Made by a program: the position numbers and the translations under genes | Shown: positions 37,733-45,991 of the stretch, piece after piece | Numbering within the stretch: the first letter of the stretch is position 1 | Layout: the number at the start of each line of letters is the position of its first letter | Assembly: GCF_026167665.1 (NCBI RefSeq) | Contig: NZ_CP098740.1 | Location: 3,596,001 to 3,660,000 of the forward strand | Direction of reading: 5' to 3' | Source: Streptomyces drozdowiczii | GTDB lineage: Bacteria > Actinomycetota > Actinomycetes > Streptomycetales > Streptomycetaceae | Length of the DNA: 64,000 nucleotides | Notes under the pieces: generated by a model | Database searches by the model: none | Seen by the model: only the letters and a program-made list of their open reading frames with translations | What the model was told of the DNA's origin: nothing

Positions 37733-38038
37733 CGGTATCGACCCCCTGCCGTTCCGTCGGCGGTGTCGCCGGCGTCCGCGCGGACCGGTCGGGACCCCGG
37801 TGCCGCGGCGTCGCCCTCGACGACACCGCGGCAGCCGGGTCTTCCCCCGATCCCCCGTGCACCCCCGTGTTTCCCCCGTTGGTCCCCCGGTCGGTGCTGA
37901 CCGGATCGTGTCATCCGGGCCCGCCCGATCGCATTGCCGGAATGCGGCAACGTTCGCCGCTCCCCGATGCCGGGCACCGGCACCGCCCCTCGTGCGTTGG
38001 GGCTGGTGGCGGTACGGAATGGAAACGGAGGCGGACGC
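37733..38038. other. Divergent intergenic region between YqiJ-like and PucR-like genes
   Basis: 306 bases with no gene. It contains the 20-bp shared inverted repeat at 37932-37951 and the SD of the PucR-like gene (GGAGG 38027-38031). C-rich runs (CCCCC) fill the middle. I see no other structured element. Confidence 0.6.
37932..37951. promoter_or_regulatory. Shared 20-bp inverted repeat, copy 1 (flotillin operon 1)
   Basis: CATTGCCGGAATGCGGCAAC: arms TTGCCG and CGGCAA around a 5-base centre. It is 200 bases before the YqiJ-like ATG and 88 bases before the divergent PucR-like ATG. Copy 2 before the NfeD/SPFH pair matches at 18 of 20 positions. The motif occurs nowhere else I noticed in the window, and it looks like an operator. 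Confidence 0.7.
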
Positions 38039-39124
38039 ATGGCGGAACCGGTGATTCCCGACAGTTTTCTGGAGGGGTACGCACGGATACTCGGCGAGGC
38101 GGCCGTCTCGGGCCGCCGGCTCACCCGCGAGGAGCTGGACTCCCGCCGCACCCTGGGCCGGGAGGCCGCCGAGGCCGGCCACCAGCTCCGCGCCCTGGTC
38201 CGCATGCATCTCGCCGAGACCCGCGCCGCCTGGCCCGCCCCCGCCCCCGGCGCGACTCCGGCCGCCGTGGCCGCCGCCGCGGACAGCGTGCTGGCCGCGA
38301 TGGAGCAGGCGGTCGACGCGTTCGCGGACGGCTTCGAGCGCGCCCAGCGCCTCACCGTGCGCCGCGAGGAGGCCGCCAGACGGGAGTTCATCGACGACCT
38401 GCTGTACGGGCGCAGCGATCTCGGCCGGCTCGCCGAGCGGGCCACCCGCTTCGGGCTGCGCCTCTCGCGCGCCCACGCCGTGGCGGTCGCGACCGGCCCG
38501 GAGGCGTACACCGAGACGGAGGCGGTGCCCCGGCAGGTGGAGTCGGCGATGCTGGCCCGGTTCGGCGGGCGCAAGATCCTGCTCACCACGAAGGACGGGC
38601 GCATGGTGTGCGTCGCGCCCGGCAGCCAGCCCGACGTCCTGCGCTACTTCGCGAAGCAGGCGCACGCGGCGACGGACGGCGGCCGGGTCGCCATCGGCCG
38701 CGCCCACCGGGGCCCCGGCGGCGTCGTCCAGTCGTACGACGAGGCCCTGGAAGCGCTGGACCTGGCGGACCGGATGGACCTGGACGACCCCGTGCTGTTC
38801 GCCGCCGACCTGCTGGTCTATCCGGTGCTGACCCGGGACCGGCAGGCCATGGCCGATCTCGTCCGCAGTGAGCTTGGCCCGCTCCAGAAGGCCAGGGGCG
38901 GCGCCGAACCGCTCCTCAGGACGCTGTCGGTGTACTTCGACGCGGGCTGTGTCGCCGCCGAGACCGCCCGCCGCCTCTCGCTGAGCGTCCGGGCCCTCAC
39001 GTACCGCCTGGAACGCATCCACCAGCTGACCGGCTCCGACCCGGCGGACCCCCAGCACCGCTACACGCTCCAGACCGCGGTGATCGGCGCCCGGCTCCTC
39101 GACTGGCCCGCCAAGGAGGTCTGA
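38039..39124 (+). CDS. PucR-family transcriptional regulator
   Basis: 361 residues from ATG with GGAGG 7 bases upstream. A helical N-terminal region of about 120 residues precedes a GGDEF-like beta/alpha middle region (about 120-250). The C-terminal PucR/CdaR helix-turn-helix (about 300-360) has LLRTLSVYFDAGCVAAETARRLSLSVRALTYRLERIHQLTG, the family signature. Such proteins activate catabolic or stress genes. Its position divergent from flotillin operon 1, with an inverted repeat between, makes it the likely controller of that operon. Ligand not deducible. Confidence 0.88.
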   Translation: MAEPVIPDSFLEGYARILGEAAVSGRRLTREELDSRRTLGREAAEAGHQLRALVRMHLAETRAAWPAPAPGATPAAVAAAADSVLAAMEQAVDAFADGFERAQRLTVRREEAARREFIDDLLYGRSDLGRLAERATRFGLRLSRAHAVAVATGPEAYTETEAVPRQVESAMLARFGGRKILLTTKDGRMVCVAPGSQPDVLRYFAKQAHAATDGGRVAIGRAHRGPGGVVQSYDEALEALDLADRMDLDDPVLFAADLLVYPVLTRDRQAMADLVRSELGPLQKARGGAEPLLRTLSVYFDAGCVAAETARRLSLSVRALTYRLERIHQLTGSDPADPQHRYTLQTAVIGARLLDWPAKEV

Positions 39125-39216
39125 GCCCCTGCTTCCACATGCGGGACCGGCGTCCTCCGCCTAGCGTGATCAGCCGGGGGATTCCGGCGGTGTGCGCAGC
39201 GAGGGAGATCCGCCCC

Positions 39217-40713
39217 ATGGCCCGTGAAGCAGGTCCCCGAGCAGCAGGAACCCGCCGGGCGAACCCCCGCGAGGACCATCCGTCCCACCGCTGGTGGGTG
39301 CTCGGGGTGATCGGACTCGCCCAGCTGATGGTGGTGCTCGACGCGACGATCGTGAACATCGCGCTGCCCTCCGCCCAGCAGGACCTCGGCTTCAGCGACG
39401 GCAACCGGCAGTGGATCGTCACGGCGTACGCCCTGGCCTTCGGCTCGCTGCTGCTGCTCGGCGGGCGCATCGCCGACCTGGTGGGCCGCCGGGTGGTCTT
39501 CCTGACCGGCCTCGTCGGCTTCGCGGGCGCCTCCGCGATCGGCGGTGCCGCCCCGAGCTTCGAGGTCCTGGTGCTGGCCCGCGCCCTCCAGGGACTGTTC
39601 GGCGCGCTGCTCGCCCCGGCGGCGCTGTCCCTGCTCACCACGACGTTCACGGTGCCCAAGGAGCGGGCCAAGGCGTTCGGGATCTACGGCGCCATCGCGG
39701 GGGCGGGCGGTGCGGTGGGGCTGCTGCTCGGCGGGGTGCTCACCGAGTACCTGGACTGGCGCTGGTGCCTCTACGTCAACCTGGCCTTCGCGTTCCTGGC
39801 CTTCGTCGGCGGCTGGCGGCTGCTGACCGCCGGGGCGCCGGCGGACCGGCCCCGGCTCGACATCCCGGGGACGCTGCTGGTCTCGGCCGGTCTCTTCTGC
39901 ATCGTCTACGGGTTCTCGGAGGCCGAGTCGCATGCCTGGAGTTCGCCGCTGACCTGGGGGTTCCTGGTGGCGGGCGCGGTGCTGGTGGCGGCGTTCGCGT
40001 GGTGGCAGACCAGGGCCGCGCATCCGCTGCTGCCGCTGCGGGTGGTGCTGGACCGGGACCGGGCGGCGTCGTTCCTCGCGATGTTCATCTCCGGCGGCGG
40101 GATGTTCGGCGTCTTCCTCTTCCTCACGTACTACTTGCAGAAGGGCCTGGGCTATTCGCCGGTCTCCACGGGGCTCGCCTTCATCCCGATGGTCGCCTGC
40201 ATGATCGCCTCGTCGGTGACGACGACGAATGTGCTGCTGCTGCGGTTCGGCGCGAAACCGATCGTCCCGACCGGGATGGGCATCGCGGCCGCCGCGATGG
40301 TGTGGCTGACCGCCCTGGACCTGAACAGCAGTTACGCCGCCCATGTGCTGCCGCCGCTGCTCTGCCTGGGCATCGGCCTGGGCGCCGTCTTCGCCACGGT
40401 GATGAACCTGGCCACCGCGGGCGTCGGGCCGCGGGACGCCGGGGTGGCGTCGGCGATGGTGAACACCAGCCAGCAGGTGGGCGGCTCCATCGGCACGGCC
40501 CTGCTGAACACCCTCGCGACCACCGCCGCCACGAACTACCTGGTCGGCCGCAAACCGACCCCGCCCGTCCTCGCCCAGGCCCAGCTGGAGAGCTACGCCA
40601 CCGCGTACTGGTGGTCCGCGGGCTTCTTCGCCCTCGGCCTCGTCGTCACCGTGTTCCTGTACCGCCCGGGAGCCCCCCGCCCGCACCCCGTGGGAGAACC
40701 GGCCACGCCCTAG
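39217..40713 (+). CDS. MFS drug exporter, DHA2 (14-TM) family
   Basis: 498 residues. Fourteen TM segments run from about residue 33 to 490. Motifs include VVLDATIVNIALPSAQQDL (motif D1-like in TM1) and GRIADLVGRRVVFLTG (motif A), as in EmrB/QacA-type proton-coupled exporters. GAGGGAGA lies 9 bases before the ATG. It converges on a Ddn-like flavoprotein and shares its stop codon region; drug range is unknown. Confidence 0.92.
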   Translation: MAREAGPRAAGTRRANPREDHPSHRWWVLGVIGLAQLMVVLDATIVNIALPSAQQDLGFSDGNRQWIVTAYALAFGSLLLLGGRIADLVGRRVVFLTGLVGFAGASAIGGAAPSFEVLVLARALQGLFGALLAPAALSLLTTTFTVPKERAKAFGIYGAIAGAGGAVGLLLGGVLTEYLDWRWCLYVNLAFAFLAFVGGWRLLTAGAPADRPRLDIPGTLLVSAGLFCIVYGFSEAESHAWSSPLTWGFLVAGAVLVAAFAWWQTRAAHPLLPLRVVLDRDRAASFLAMFISGGGMFGVFLFLTYYLQKGLGYSPVSTGLAFIPMVACMIASSVTTTNVLLLRFGAKPIVPTGMGIAAAAMVWLTALDLNSSYAAHVLPPLLCLGIGLGAVFATVMNLATAGVGPRDAGVASAMVNTSQQVGGSIGTALLNTLATTAATNYLVGRKPTPPVLAQAQLESYATAYWWSAGFFALGLVVTVFLYRPGAPRPHPVGEPATP

Positions 40714-41222
40714 CGCTTCGCGCCCTCCGTCAGCCGGACGAACGGGATCGACTCGCCCACCCGCCGGTAGTCCTCCGTACCGCCGTCCACCTCGAAGCCC
40801 AGGTACGCGCTGAGCCGGCGGGCGAGCCTGGGGTGGCGGGGCGCGTACCGGGCCATCAGCTCGCCGCCCTCCTCGGCGGTCAGCACCTGCGCGGTCACCG
40901 CGTGGAAGCGGCGGCCGACCTGCACCGTGGCGTGCGGGGTGCGCTCCAGGTTGCGGAACCAGTCCGCGCCGGGGCCGAAACCCGAGGCGACGGTCCAGCA
41001 GGCCCGGCCCTCGTGGGTGCCCGCCTCCACGACCTCGACGGCGGTCCGGCGGGGGAGGCCCGAGACGCGGCCGGTGTGGACGAGCAGCAGCAGTCGGCCC
41101 CCGAAGAGCGGCCCGAGCCCCATGCGGAACATATGGACGGGCAGCCGGAAGGCGGTGCGCCGCCAGCCGGTCGGCGGGGCCGGGCGCCGGGGAGCGGGCG
41201 AAGCCGCGGATTCGTGCGTCAC
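40710..41222 (-). CDS. Deazaflavin-dependent nitroreductase-family protein (Ddn-like)
   Basis: 170 residues from GTG. The split-barrel fold is recognised from LLVHTGRVSGLPRRTAVEVVE and GRACWTVASGFGPGADWFRNLERTPHATVQVGRRFHAVTAQVL, the Ddn signature for binding F420. Such enzymes reduce quinones or nitro-compounds using F420H2, and some have unknown substrates. The stop overlaps the convergent MFS stop in a CTAG. A MarR regulator is divergent, with a palindrome 3 bases from this start. Confidence 0.85.
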   Translation of the reverse strand: MTHESAASPAPRRPAPPTGWRRTAFRLPVHMFRMGLGPLFGGRLLLLVHTGRVSGLPRRTAVEVVEAGTHEGRACWTVASGFGPGADWFRNLERTPHATVQVGRRFHAVTAQVLTAEEGGELMARYAPRHPRLARRLSAYLGFEVDGGTEDYRRVGESIPFVRLTEGAKR

Positions 41223-41224
41223 TA

Positions 41225-41237
41225 TGCAAACGTTGCA
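41225..41237. promoter_or_regulatory. Candidate MarR operator
   Basis: TGCAAACGTTGCA: 5-bp arms with a 3-base centre. It sits 3 bases before the Ddn-like start, where it would overlap the promoter, and 117 bases before the divergent MarR ATG. Confidence 0.45.
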
Positions 41238-41353
41238 CAATCCAAAGGTCGGTGCCAGTGGTCGGCGTCGTCGGTCCGGTACCGGTTGGGCGGCGTTTGC
41301 GTATCGGATGGCCGCTGGTTCGAGTAAGCCGGCCGGGCGCGGTAAAAAGGGGC

Positions 41354-41899
41354 ATGGCCGCGCACGGACAGGCACCCGATGGACCCCCGACCGCCCCCGA
41401 CGGGGACGACGTCGACGCGGTGACGGGCGCGGTGCTGACCGCGTCGAGACTGCTGGTCGCGGTGTCCGCCCGGTCGCTCGCGGCGGTCGAGGACCGGGTG
41501 ACGCTGCCCCAGTTCCGGCTGCTCGTGGTGCTCTCCACACACGGGGAGGCCAAGCTCGTCACCCTCGCCGAGCGCCTCGGCGTGAACCCCTCGACCGCGA
41601 TGCGGATGCTCGACCGGCTGATCGCGGCGGGCCTCGCGGAGCGTCAGGTCAACCCGGCCAACCGCCGCGAGACGGTGCTACGGGTGACGCCCGAGGGCCA
41701 CCGCCTGGTCGAGGAGGTCACGGCGGGCCGCCGCCGGGAGGTCGCCTCGATCGTGGAGCGCATCGCCCCCGCGCAGCGCGCCGCGCTGATCGACGCGCTG
41801 CGCGCGTTCACCGACGCGGGCGGCGAGGCGGCGGCCCCCGCCGAGGGGACCGACGCCTACCCGCTGGGCTGGGCGCCGGACCTGCCGGCGGGGGCTTAG
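41354..41899 (+). CDS. MarR-family transcriptional regulator
   Basis: 181 residues. A variable N-terminus (about 30 residues) is followed by the winged helix (TLPQFRLLVVLSTHGEAKLVTLAERLGVNPSTAMRMLDRLIAAGLAERQVNPANRRETVLRVTPEG, about 60-125) and dimerisation helices. The DNA-recognition helix and the D/E-R wing motif NRRE are present. It is divergent from the Ddn-like gene and likely represses it and itself. A short AAGGGG stands before the start. Confidence 0.9.
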   Translation: MAAHGQAPDGPPTAPDGDDVDAVTGAVLTASRLLVAVSARSLAAVEDRVTLPQFRLLVVLSTHGEAKLVTLAERLGVNPSTAMRMLDRLIAAGLAERQVNPANRRETVLRVTPEGHRLVEEVTAGRRREVASIVERIAPAQRAALIDALRAFTDAGGEAAAPAEGTDAYPLGWAPDLPAGA

Positions 41900-41921
41900 G
41901 GCCTGTCCGCCGGACAGGCCC
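41899..41921 (+). terminator. Hairpin terminator overlapping the MarR stop codon
   Basis: GGGCCTGTCCG (41899-41909) pairs with CGGACAGGCCC (41911-41921), with a single base between. The first G belongs to the TAG stop codon. Confidence 0.7.
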
Positions 41922-41965
41922 CAGGGCTGACGCCCGCACCCTGACGCCCGCACCCGGACGCGCGG

Positions 41966-43204
41966 TCACTCGGTGGACGCCGAGACCTCTTCCCGGGCTG
42001 CGGGCACCGCTTCACCGCTCGCGACCGGCGCGGGTGCGCCCCCGTCCTTGCCGCGCCACTTCTGGACGCGCTCGACCACCGGCTGGGTCCAGCGCGCGGT
42101 GAGCGGGCCGACGATGACCAGGATCAGGACGTACGCGGTGGCGATGGGGCCGATGCGGGGCTCCGTGGCCACGGCCAGCCCCGCGATGACGATGGAGAAC
42201 TCGCCGCGCGCGACGAGCGTGCCGCCCGCCCGCCAGCGCCCGCGCGGTCCGATGCCGGCGCGCCGGGCGGCGTACCAGCCGGTCCCGATCTTCGTGAAGA
42301 CGGTGACGATCGCGAGCAGCGCGGCAGGCAGGAGCACCGGCGGGATCTCGGCCGGGTTGGTGGAGAGTCCGAAGAACACGAAGAAGACGGCGGCGAACAG
42401 GTCCCGCAGCGGGGTCAGCAGCTTGCGCGCACCCTCCGCGACCTCACCCGAGAGCGCGATGCCGACGAGGAACGCGCCGACGGCGGCCGACACCTGGAGC
42501 TGCTGGGCCACCCCGGCGACCAGGACGGTCAGCCCGAGCACGACGAGCAGCAGCATCTCCGGATTGTCGGAGGACACCGCGCGGCTGATCAGCCGGCCGT
42601 GCCGCAGCGCGAGATAGAGCACGAACCCGACCGTGCCGAGCGCGATGAGCAGCGCGATGCTGCCGCCGGCGAGCCCGACGCCCGCGAGCATCGCGGTGAG
42701 CAGGGGCAGATAGACCGCCATCGACAGGTCCTCGATGACCAGCACCCCGAGGATGACGGGTGTCTCCCGGTTGCCGAGGCGTCCCAGGTCCGTGAGGACC
42801 TTCGCGATCACGCCGGACGAGGAGATCCAGGTGACACCGGCGAGCGCGACGGCCCCGACCGGGCCCCAGCCGAGCATCAGCGCGGCGATCGCGCCCGGGG
42901 TCGCGTTGAGCACGAAGTCCACGGCCCCGGACGGGTACTGCGTCTTCAGGCTGGTCACCAGCTCGGACGCGCTGTATTCGAGACCGAGCAGGAGCAGCAG
43001 CAGGATGACGCCGATCTCGGCGCCGACGGCGGTGAACTCCTCGCTGGCCCCGAGCGGCAGCAGCCCGCCCTCGCCGAAGGCCAGCCCGGCCAGCAGATAG
43101 AGGGGGATCGGCGAGAGCCCTATCCGGCCGGCGAACCGCCCGATGATGCCGAGTCCCAGGATGACGGAGCCGAGCTCCATGAGCAGTGCGGTCGTGTCGT
43201 GCAC
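41966..43204 (-). CDS. CPA2-family K+(cation)/proton antiporter, KhtU-like
   Basis: 412 residues, twelve or thirteen TM segments. Conserved stretches include LYLLAGLAFGEGG (TM2-3), LEYSASEL, LVIEDLSMAVYLPLL (the acidic exchange motif ED-type residue), and SVAVGAFLVGIALSGE-like membrane repeats. It starts at GTG, 2 bases after the stop of the RCK_C subunit gene (TGACCGTG), with GGAGGG upstream. The pair resembles KhtT-KhtU of Bacillus, a K+/H+ antiporter gated by its soluble subunit. It would act in the cytoplasmic membrane in pH or K+ homeostasis. Confidence 0.9.
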   Translation of the reverse strand: MHDTTALLMELGSVILGLGIIGRFAGRIGLSPIPLYLLAGLAFGEGGLLPLGASEEFTAVGAEIGVILLLLLLGLEYSASELVTSLKTQYPSGAVDFVLNATPGAIAALMLGWGPVGAVALAGVTWISSSGVIAKVLTDLGRLGNRETPVILGVLVIEDLSMAVYLPLLTAMLAGVGLAGGSIALLIALGTVGFVLYLALRHGRLISRAVSSDNPEMLLLVVLGLTVLVAGVAQQLQVSAAVGAFLVGIALSGEVAEGARKLLTPLRDLFAAVFFVFFGLSTNPAEIPPVLLPAALLAIVTVFTKIGTGWYAARRAGIGPRGRWRAGGTLVARGEFSIVIAGLAVATEPRIGPIATAYVLILVIVGPLTARWTQPVVERVQKWRGKDGGAPAPVASGEAVPAAREEVSASTE

Positions 43205-43206
43205 GG

Positions 43207-43677
43207 TCAGCCCTCCGCGATGATCTCGGAGAGCGTGTCGACGCCCTCGCGTGTTCCGACGGCGATGAGCGTGTCGCCGATGGCCAGCCGGAAGTCCGGC
43301 CCGGGGGACGGGTGCGCGCTGTGGGTGCGCAGCACCGCCACGATCGAGGCGCCGGTCCGGGTCCGCGCCTTGGTGTCGCCGAGCAGCCGGCCGCCGTACG
43401 GCGAGCGGGTGCCGAGCGGGATGTGCTCGGTGACCAGGTCGATGCCCTCGGTCCGTACGGCGTCGATGGGCGCCGCGTCGATGAGGTGCGCGAGACCGGT
43501 CGCCTCCTGTGGGGTCAGGGGTACGGAGAGCCGGCACGAATCAGGGTCGTCCTGGTCGTAGAAGCCGATGAACCGCCGCCCGTCGTGGTGGACCACGACG
43601 GAGATGTGCTGCCCCGACTCGGTGGTGTAGTCGTACTGGACGCCGACTCCGGGCAGCGTGGTGCGGTGGGTTCCCAT
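43207..43677 (-). CDS. RCK_C (TrkA-C) regulatory subunit of the antiporter, KhtT-like
   Basis: 156 residues. The C-terminal RCK_C domain (about 85-155) has GASIVAVLRTHSAHPSPGPDFRLAIGDTLIAVGTREGVDTL. The N-terminus (1-80) is a beta-rich KhtT-like domain (LPGVGVQYDYTTESGQHISVVVHHDGRRFIGFYD). GGGAGGAAGCC lies before the ATG. It is translationally coupled to the antiporter gene. RCK_C domains can bind c-di-AMP in other bacteria; this is not shown by the sequence here. Confidence 0.88.
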   Translation of the reverse strand: MGTHRTTLPGVGVQYDYTTESGQHISVVVHHDGRRFIGFYDQDDPDSCRLSVPLTPQEATGLAHLIDAAPIDAVRTEGIDLVTEHIPLGTRSPYGGRLLGDTKARTRTGASIVAVLRTHSAHPSPGPDFRLAIGDTLIAVGTREGVDTLSEIIAEG

Positions 43678-43820
43678 GGCTTCCTCCCGAGGAGCGCGGT
43701 ACGCGCGAGGCACTTGGCGATCTCTTTAGACCCGCATTACCTTATCCGGAGGTATGCGCCACCCCCGAGGGACGTTTTCCGGCCACCGGCCCGGTGCAGT
43801 CCGGGGCCCGGCACACGAAT

Positions 43821-43848
43821 GCCCGGCCGGTTGCGCAACCGGCCGGGC
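43821..43848 (-). terminator. 28-bp perfect palindrome, terminator of the SPFH gene
   Basis: GCCCGGCCGGTTGC followed directly by its reverse complement, 24 bases past the SPFH stop codon on the minus strand. Confidence 0.85.
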
Positions 43849-43872
43849 ACGCGGGTCCGTTCGTACGGGGGA

Positions 43873-45327
43873 TCAGTCGCCGATCTCGATCTTCCCGTTC
43901 TTCTCGGCCGAGGCCGTCGAAGCCGCCGGGACCGCCGGCTCGGCGGCGGCCGGCTTCGGCACCGCGCCCTTGAGGTTCTGGAGCAGCGCGGCGAGGTCGA
44001 CCCCGGTGGTGGAGGAGAGCAGCTCCATGCCCTGGGCGACGTTGTCCGTGACCGTACGGGACAGCTGACTGGCGCCGTCCGTGGAGATGACGGTCATCTT
44101 GTCGATCGCGCTCATCGGCTCGGCGGCCTTGGCGACGACCTGGGGCAGCACCTCGACGAGCATCTGGAGCACGGCCGCGTCACCGTACTGCGCGAAGGCG
44201 TCGGCCTTCTTCTGCATGGCCTCGGCCTCCGCCGAACCGCGCGCCGCGATGGCGGCGGCCTCCGCCTCGCCCTCGATGCGCACCGCCTCGGCGAGCGCGG
44301 AGCGGTGCAGCTTCTCGCCCTGACCGGTCAGCCGGGCGCGCTCGGCGGCCGCCTCGGCCTCCTTGACCTGGGCGATGCGGCGGGCCTCCGCCTCCTGCTC
44401 CGCCTGGTAGCGGGCGGCGTCGGCGGGCTTGCGGACCTTGGTGTCCAGCTCGCGGTCGGTCAGCGCGGCCTGGCGCTCGGCGACCTTCTCCTGCTCGGTG
44501 AGCACTTCCTGCTGGCGGGCGGCCTCGGCGAGCGGACCGGCGGCGTTGGCCTTGGCGGCGGCCGCCTCGGTCTCGGCCTTGATCTCGGCCTGCTTCAGGT
44601 AGAAGGTCCGCTCGGCGATCGCGATCTCCTCGGCGGCCTTCAGCCGGGCCTGCTCCGAGGCGCGGCGGGCGATGGCCTCCGCGATGTCGGCCTCCTGCTT
44701 GGCGCGGGCGGCCTCGGGGCGGCCCAGGTCCTCCAGGTAGGAGCCCTCGGTGGTGATGTCCTGGATCTGGAAGGCGTCCAGGATCAGGCCCTGGCCGGAC
44801 AGGCTCGCCTCGGCCTCCTCCGCCACCTGCCCGGCGAACGCGGCGCGGTCGCGGATGATGTCCTCCACGGACATCCGCCCGACGATGGCGCGCAGCGCGC
44901 CGGACAGCACCTCCTGGGTGAAGCCGACGATTCCGTCCTGCTGGCGCAGGAAGCGCTGGGCGGCGGCCCGGATGGCGTCCTCGCTGCCGCCGACCTTGAC
45001 GATCGCGACGCCTTCGAGGTGGGCCTTGACCCCGCGCAGGGTGACGGCGCCGCGCACGGCGACCGGGATGTGCCGGCTGGACAGGTCCAGGGTGAACTTC
45101 TGCTGGACGAACGGCACGACGAAGACGCCGCCGCCGACGACGACCTTCTGGCCGCTGTTGTCGATGCTGGTCCGGCCGGTCACCGGGTCGACGGACTTCT
45201 TGCCCCGGCGGCCGGTGATGATGAACGCCTGGCTCGGGCCGGCCACCTTGTAACGGGTGATCACGGCGAGGGCGAGCAGGAAGAGGAGTACGACGACTCC
45301 GACGATCGCGATCATTACGGGACTCAT
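43873..45327 (-). CDS. Second flotillin/SPFH-family protein
   Basis: 484 residues. A TM anchor (about 4-26) leads to a SPFH domain (about 30-200: YKVAGPSQAFIITGRRGKKSVDPVTGRTSIDNSGQKVVVGGGVFVVPFVQQKFTLDL region) and a long Ala/Glu-rich coiled coil (about 205-370; EAEARRIAQVKEAEAAAERARL). The C-terminal flotillin-like tail has AFAQYGDAAVLQMLVEVLPQVVAKAAEP. It is shorter than flotillin 1 and of the FloA/YuaG-like sort. A NfeD-like gene lies just upstream (70 bases) on the same strand. It ends in a terminator palindrome. Confidence 0.92.
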   Translation of the reverse strand: MSPVMIAIVGVVVLLFLLALAVITRYKVAGPSQAFIITGRRGKKSVDPVTGRTSIDNSGQKVVVGGGVFVVPFVQQKFTLDLSSRHIPVAVRGAVTLRGVKAHLEGVAIVKVGGSEDAIRAAAQRFLRQQDGIVGFTQEVLSGALRAIVGRMSVEDIIRDRAAFAGQVAEEAEASLSGQGLILDAFQIQDITTEGSYLEDLGRPEAARAKQEADIAEAIARRASEQARLKAAEEIAIAERTFYLKQAEIKAETEAAAAKANAAGPLAEAARQQEVLTEQEKVAERQAALTDRELDTKVRKPADAARYQAEQEAEARRIAQVKEAEAAAERARLTGQGEKLHRSALAEAVRIEGEAEAAAIAARGSAEAEAMQKKADAFAQYGDAAVLQMLVEVLPQVVAKAAEPMSAIDKMTVISTDGASQLSRTVTDNVAQGMELLSSTTGVDLAALLQNLKGAVPKPAAAEPAVPAASTASAEKNGKIEIGD

Positions 45328-45396
45328 GCGGTTTCCCCCTCTGCCTCCTGACGGGGGCAGTCGTGAGACGAGCGGTGGTGGTGCCGGGCGTACCGG

Positions 45397-45906
45397 TCAG
45401 CGTTCGACGGGACGGACCGACACCGATGTGCTGGAGAGCGACGCCTCGACCCAGACCTCGGCGCCGCGCGCGACCGGCACCGTGCACTTCGCGGACAGCT
45501 TCACGAGGTGGCCGCCGAGGCGGACCAGGACCTCGCCGTAGCCGTCGGCCGGGATCGCGGTGACCACGGAACCCGAGGTGCCGACCAGGTCCTCGCCGCG
45601 CGGCGTCGCGTCGGTCTGGTCCCGCATCAGGGCGCGGCTGAACTTCCAGGTCAGCAGGGCGGCGGCCACCCCGGCCGCGGCCCCCGCCGCGGTGGCGACG
45701 AGGGTGCCCGCACCGGTCGTGCCGAGCACGATGGCGCCGCCGAAGCCGAGCATCGACAGGAAGCCCGCGATCACCGGAAGGGAGACGAGCCCGCCGAACA
45801 GGCCCTCCAGCAGGCCCCCGAAAAGGCCCTCCAGAATCCCGTCGAAGACCAGCGACAGGGCGAGCAGGGCGACCCCCGCGATGCCGAGACCGAGAAACAA
45901 GGTCAT
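45397..45906 (-). CDS. NfeD-like membrane protein, partner of SPFH 2
   Basis: 169 residues. TM segments at about 3-22, 35-55 and 58-80 (GFLSMLGFGGAIVLGTTGAGTLVATAAGAAAGVAAALL) precede a C-terminal OB-type beta domain (about 105-165, LVGTSGSVVTAIPADGYGEVLVRLGGHLVKLSAKCTVPVARGAEVWV). This is the short NfeD/OB-fold layout that accompanies flotillin-type proteins. An unusual GLLEGLFGG repeat (DGILEGLFGGLLEGLFGGL) occurs at 22-40. Copy 2 of the shared inverted repeat lies 86 bases before its ATG. Confidence 0.83.
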   Translation of the reverse strand: MTLFLGLGIAGVALLALSLVFDGILEGLFGGLLEGLFGGLVSLPVIAGFLSMLGFGGAIVLGTTGAGTLVATAAGAAAGVAAALLTWKFSRALMRDQTDATPRGEDLVGTSGSVVTAIPADGYGEVLVRLGGHLVKLSAKCTVPVARGAEVWVEASLSSTSVSVRPVER

Positions 45907-45991
45907 GTGATCACCCCTCCCGGCCCCGCCGACCCCCGTGCTGTTCTTCCGCCGAACTGGCTGGATGGTCCCATACGCACCCCCCGCACGA

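Noticed and set aside
40927..42102. A long plus-strand frame over the MarR and antiporter genes
   Set aside because: It runs antisense to the Ddn-like and antiporter genes, and the MarR protein in another frame explains the region.
43678..43872. Possible ydaO-type (c-di-AMP) riboswitch near the antiporter genes
   Set aside because: The region upstream of the RCK_C gene shows only a terminator palindrome of the neighbouring SPFH gene and no ydaO-like conserved cores.
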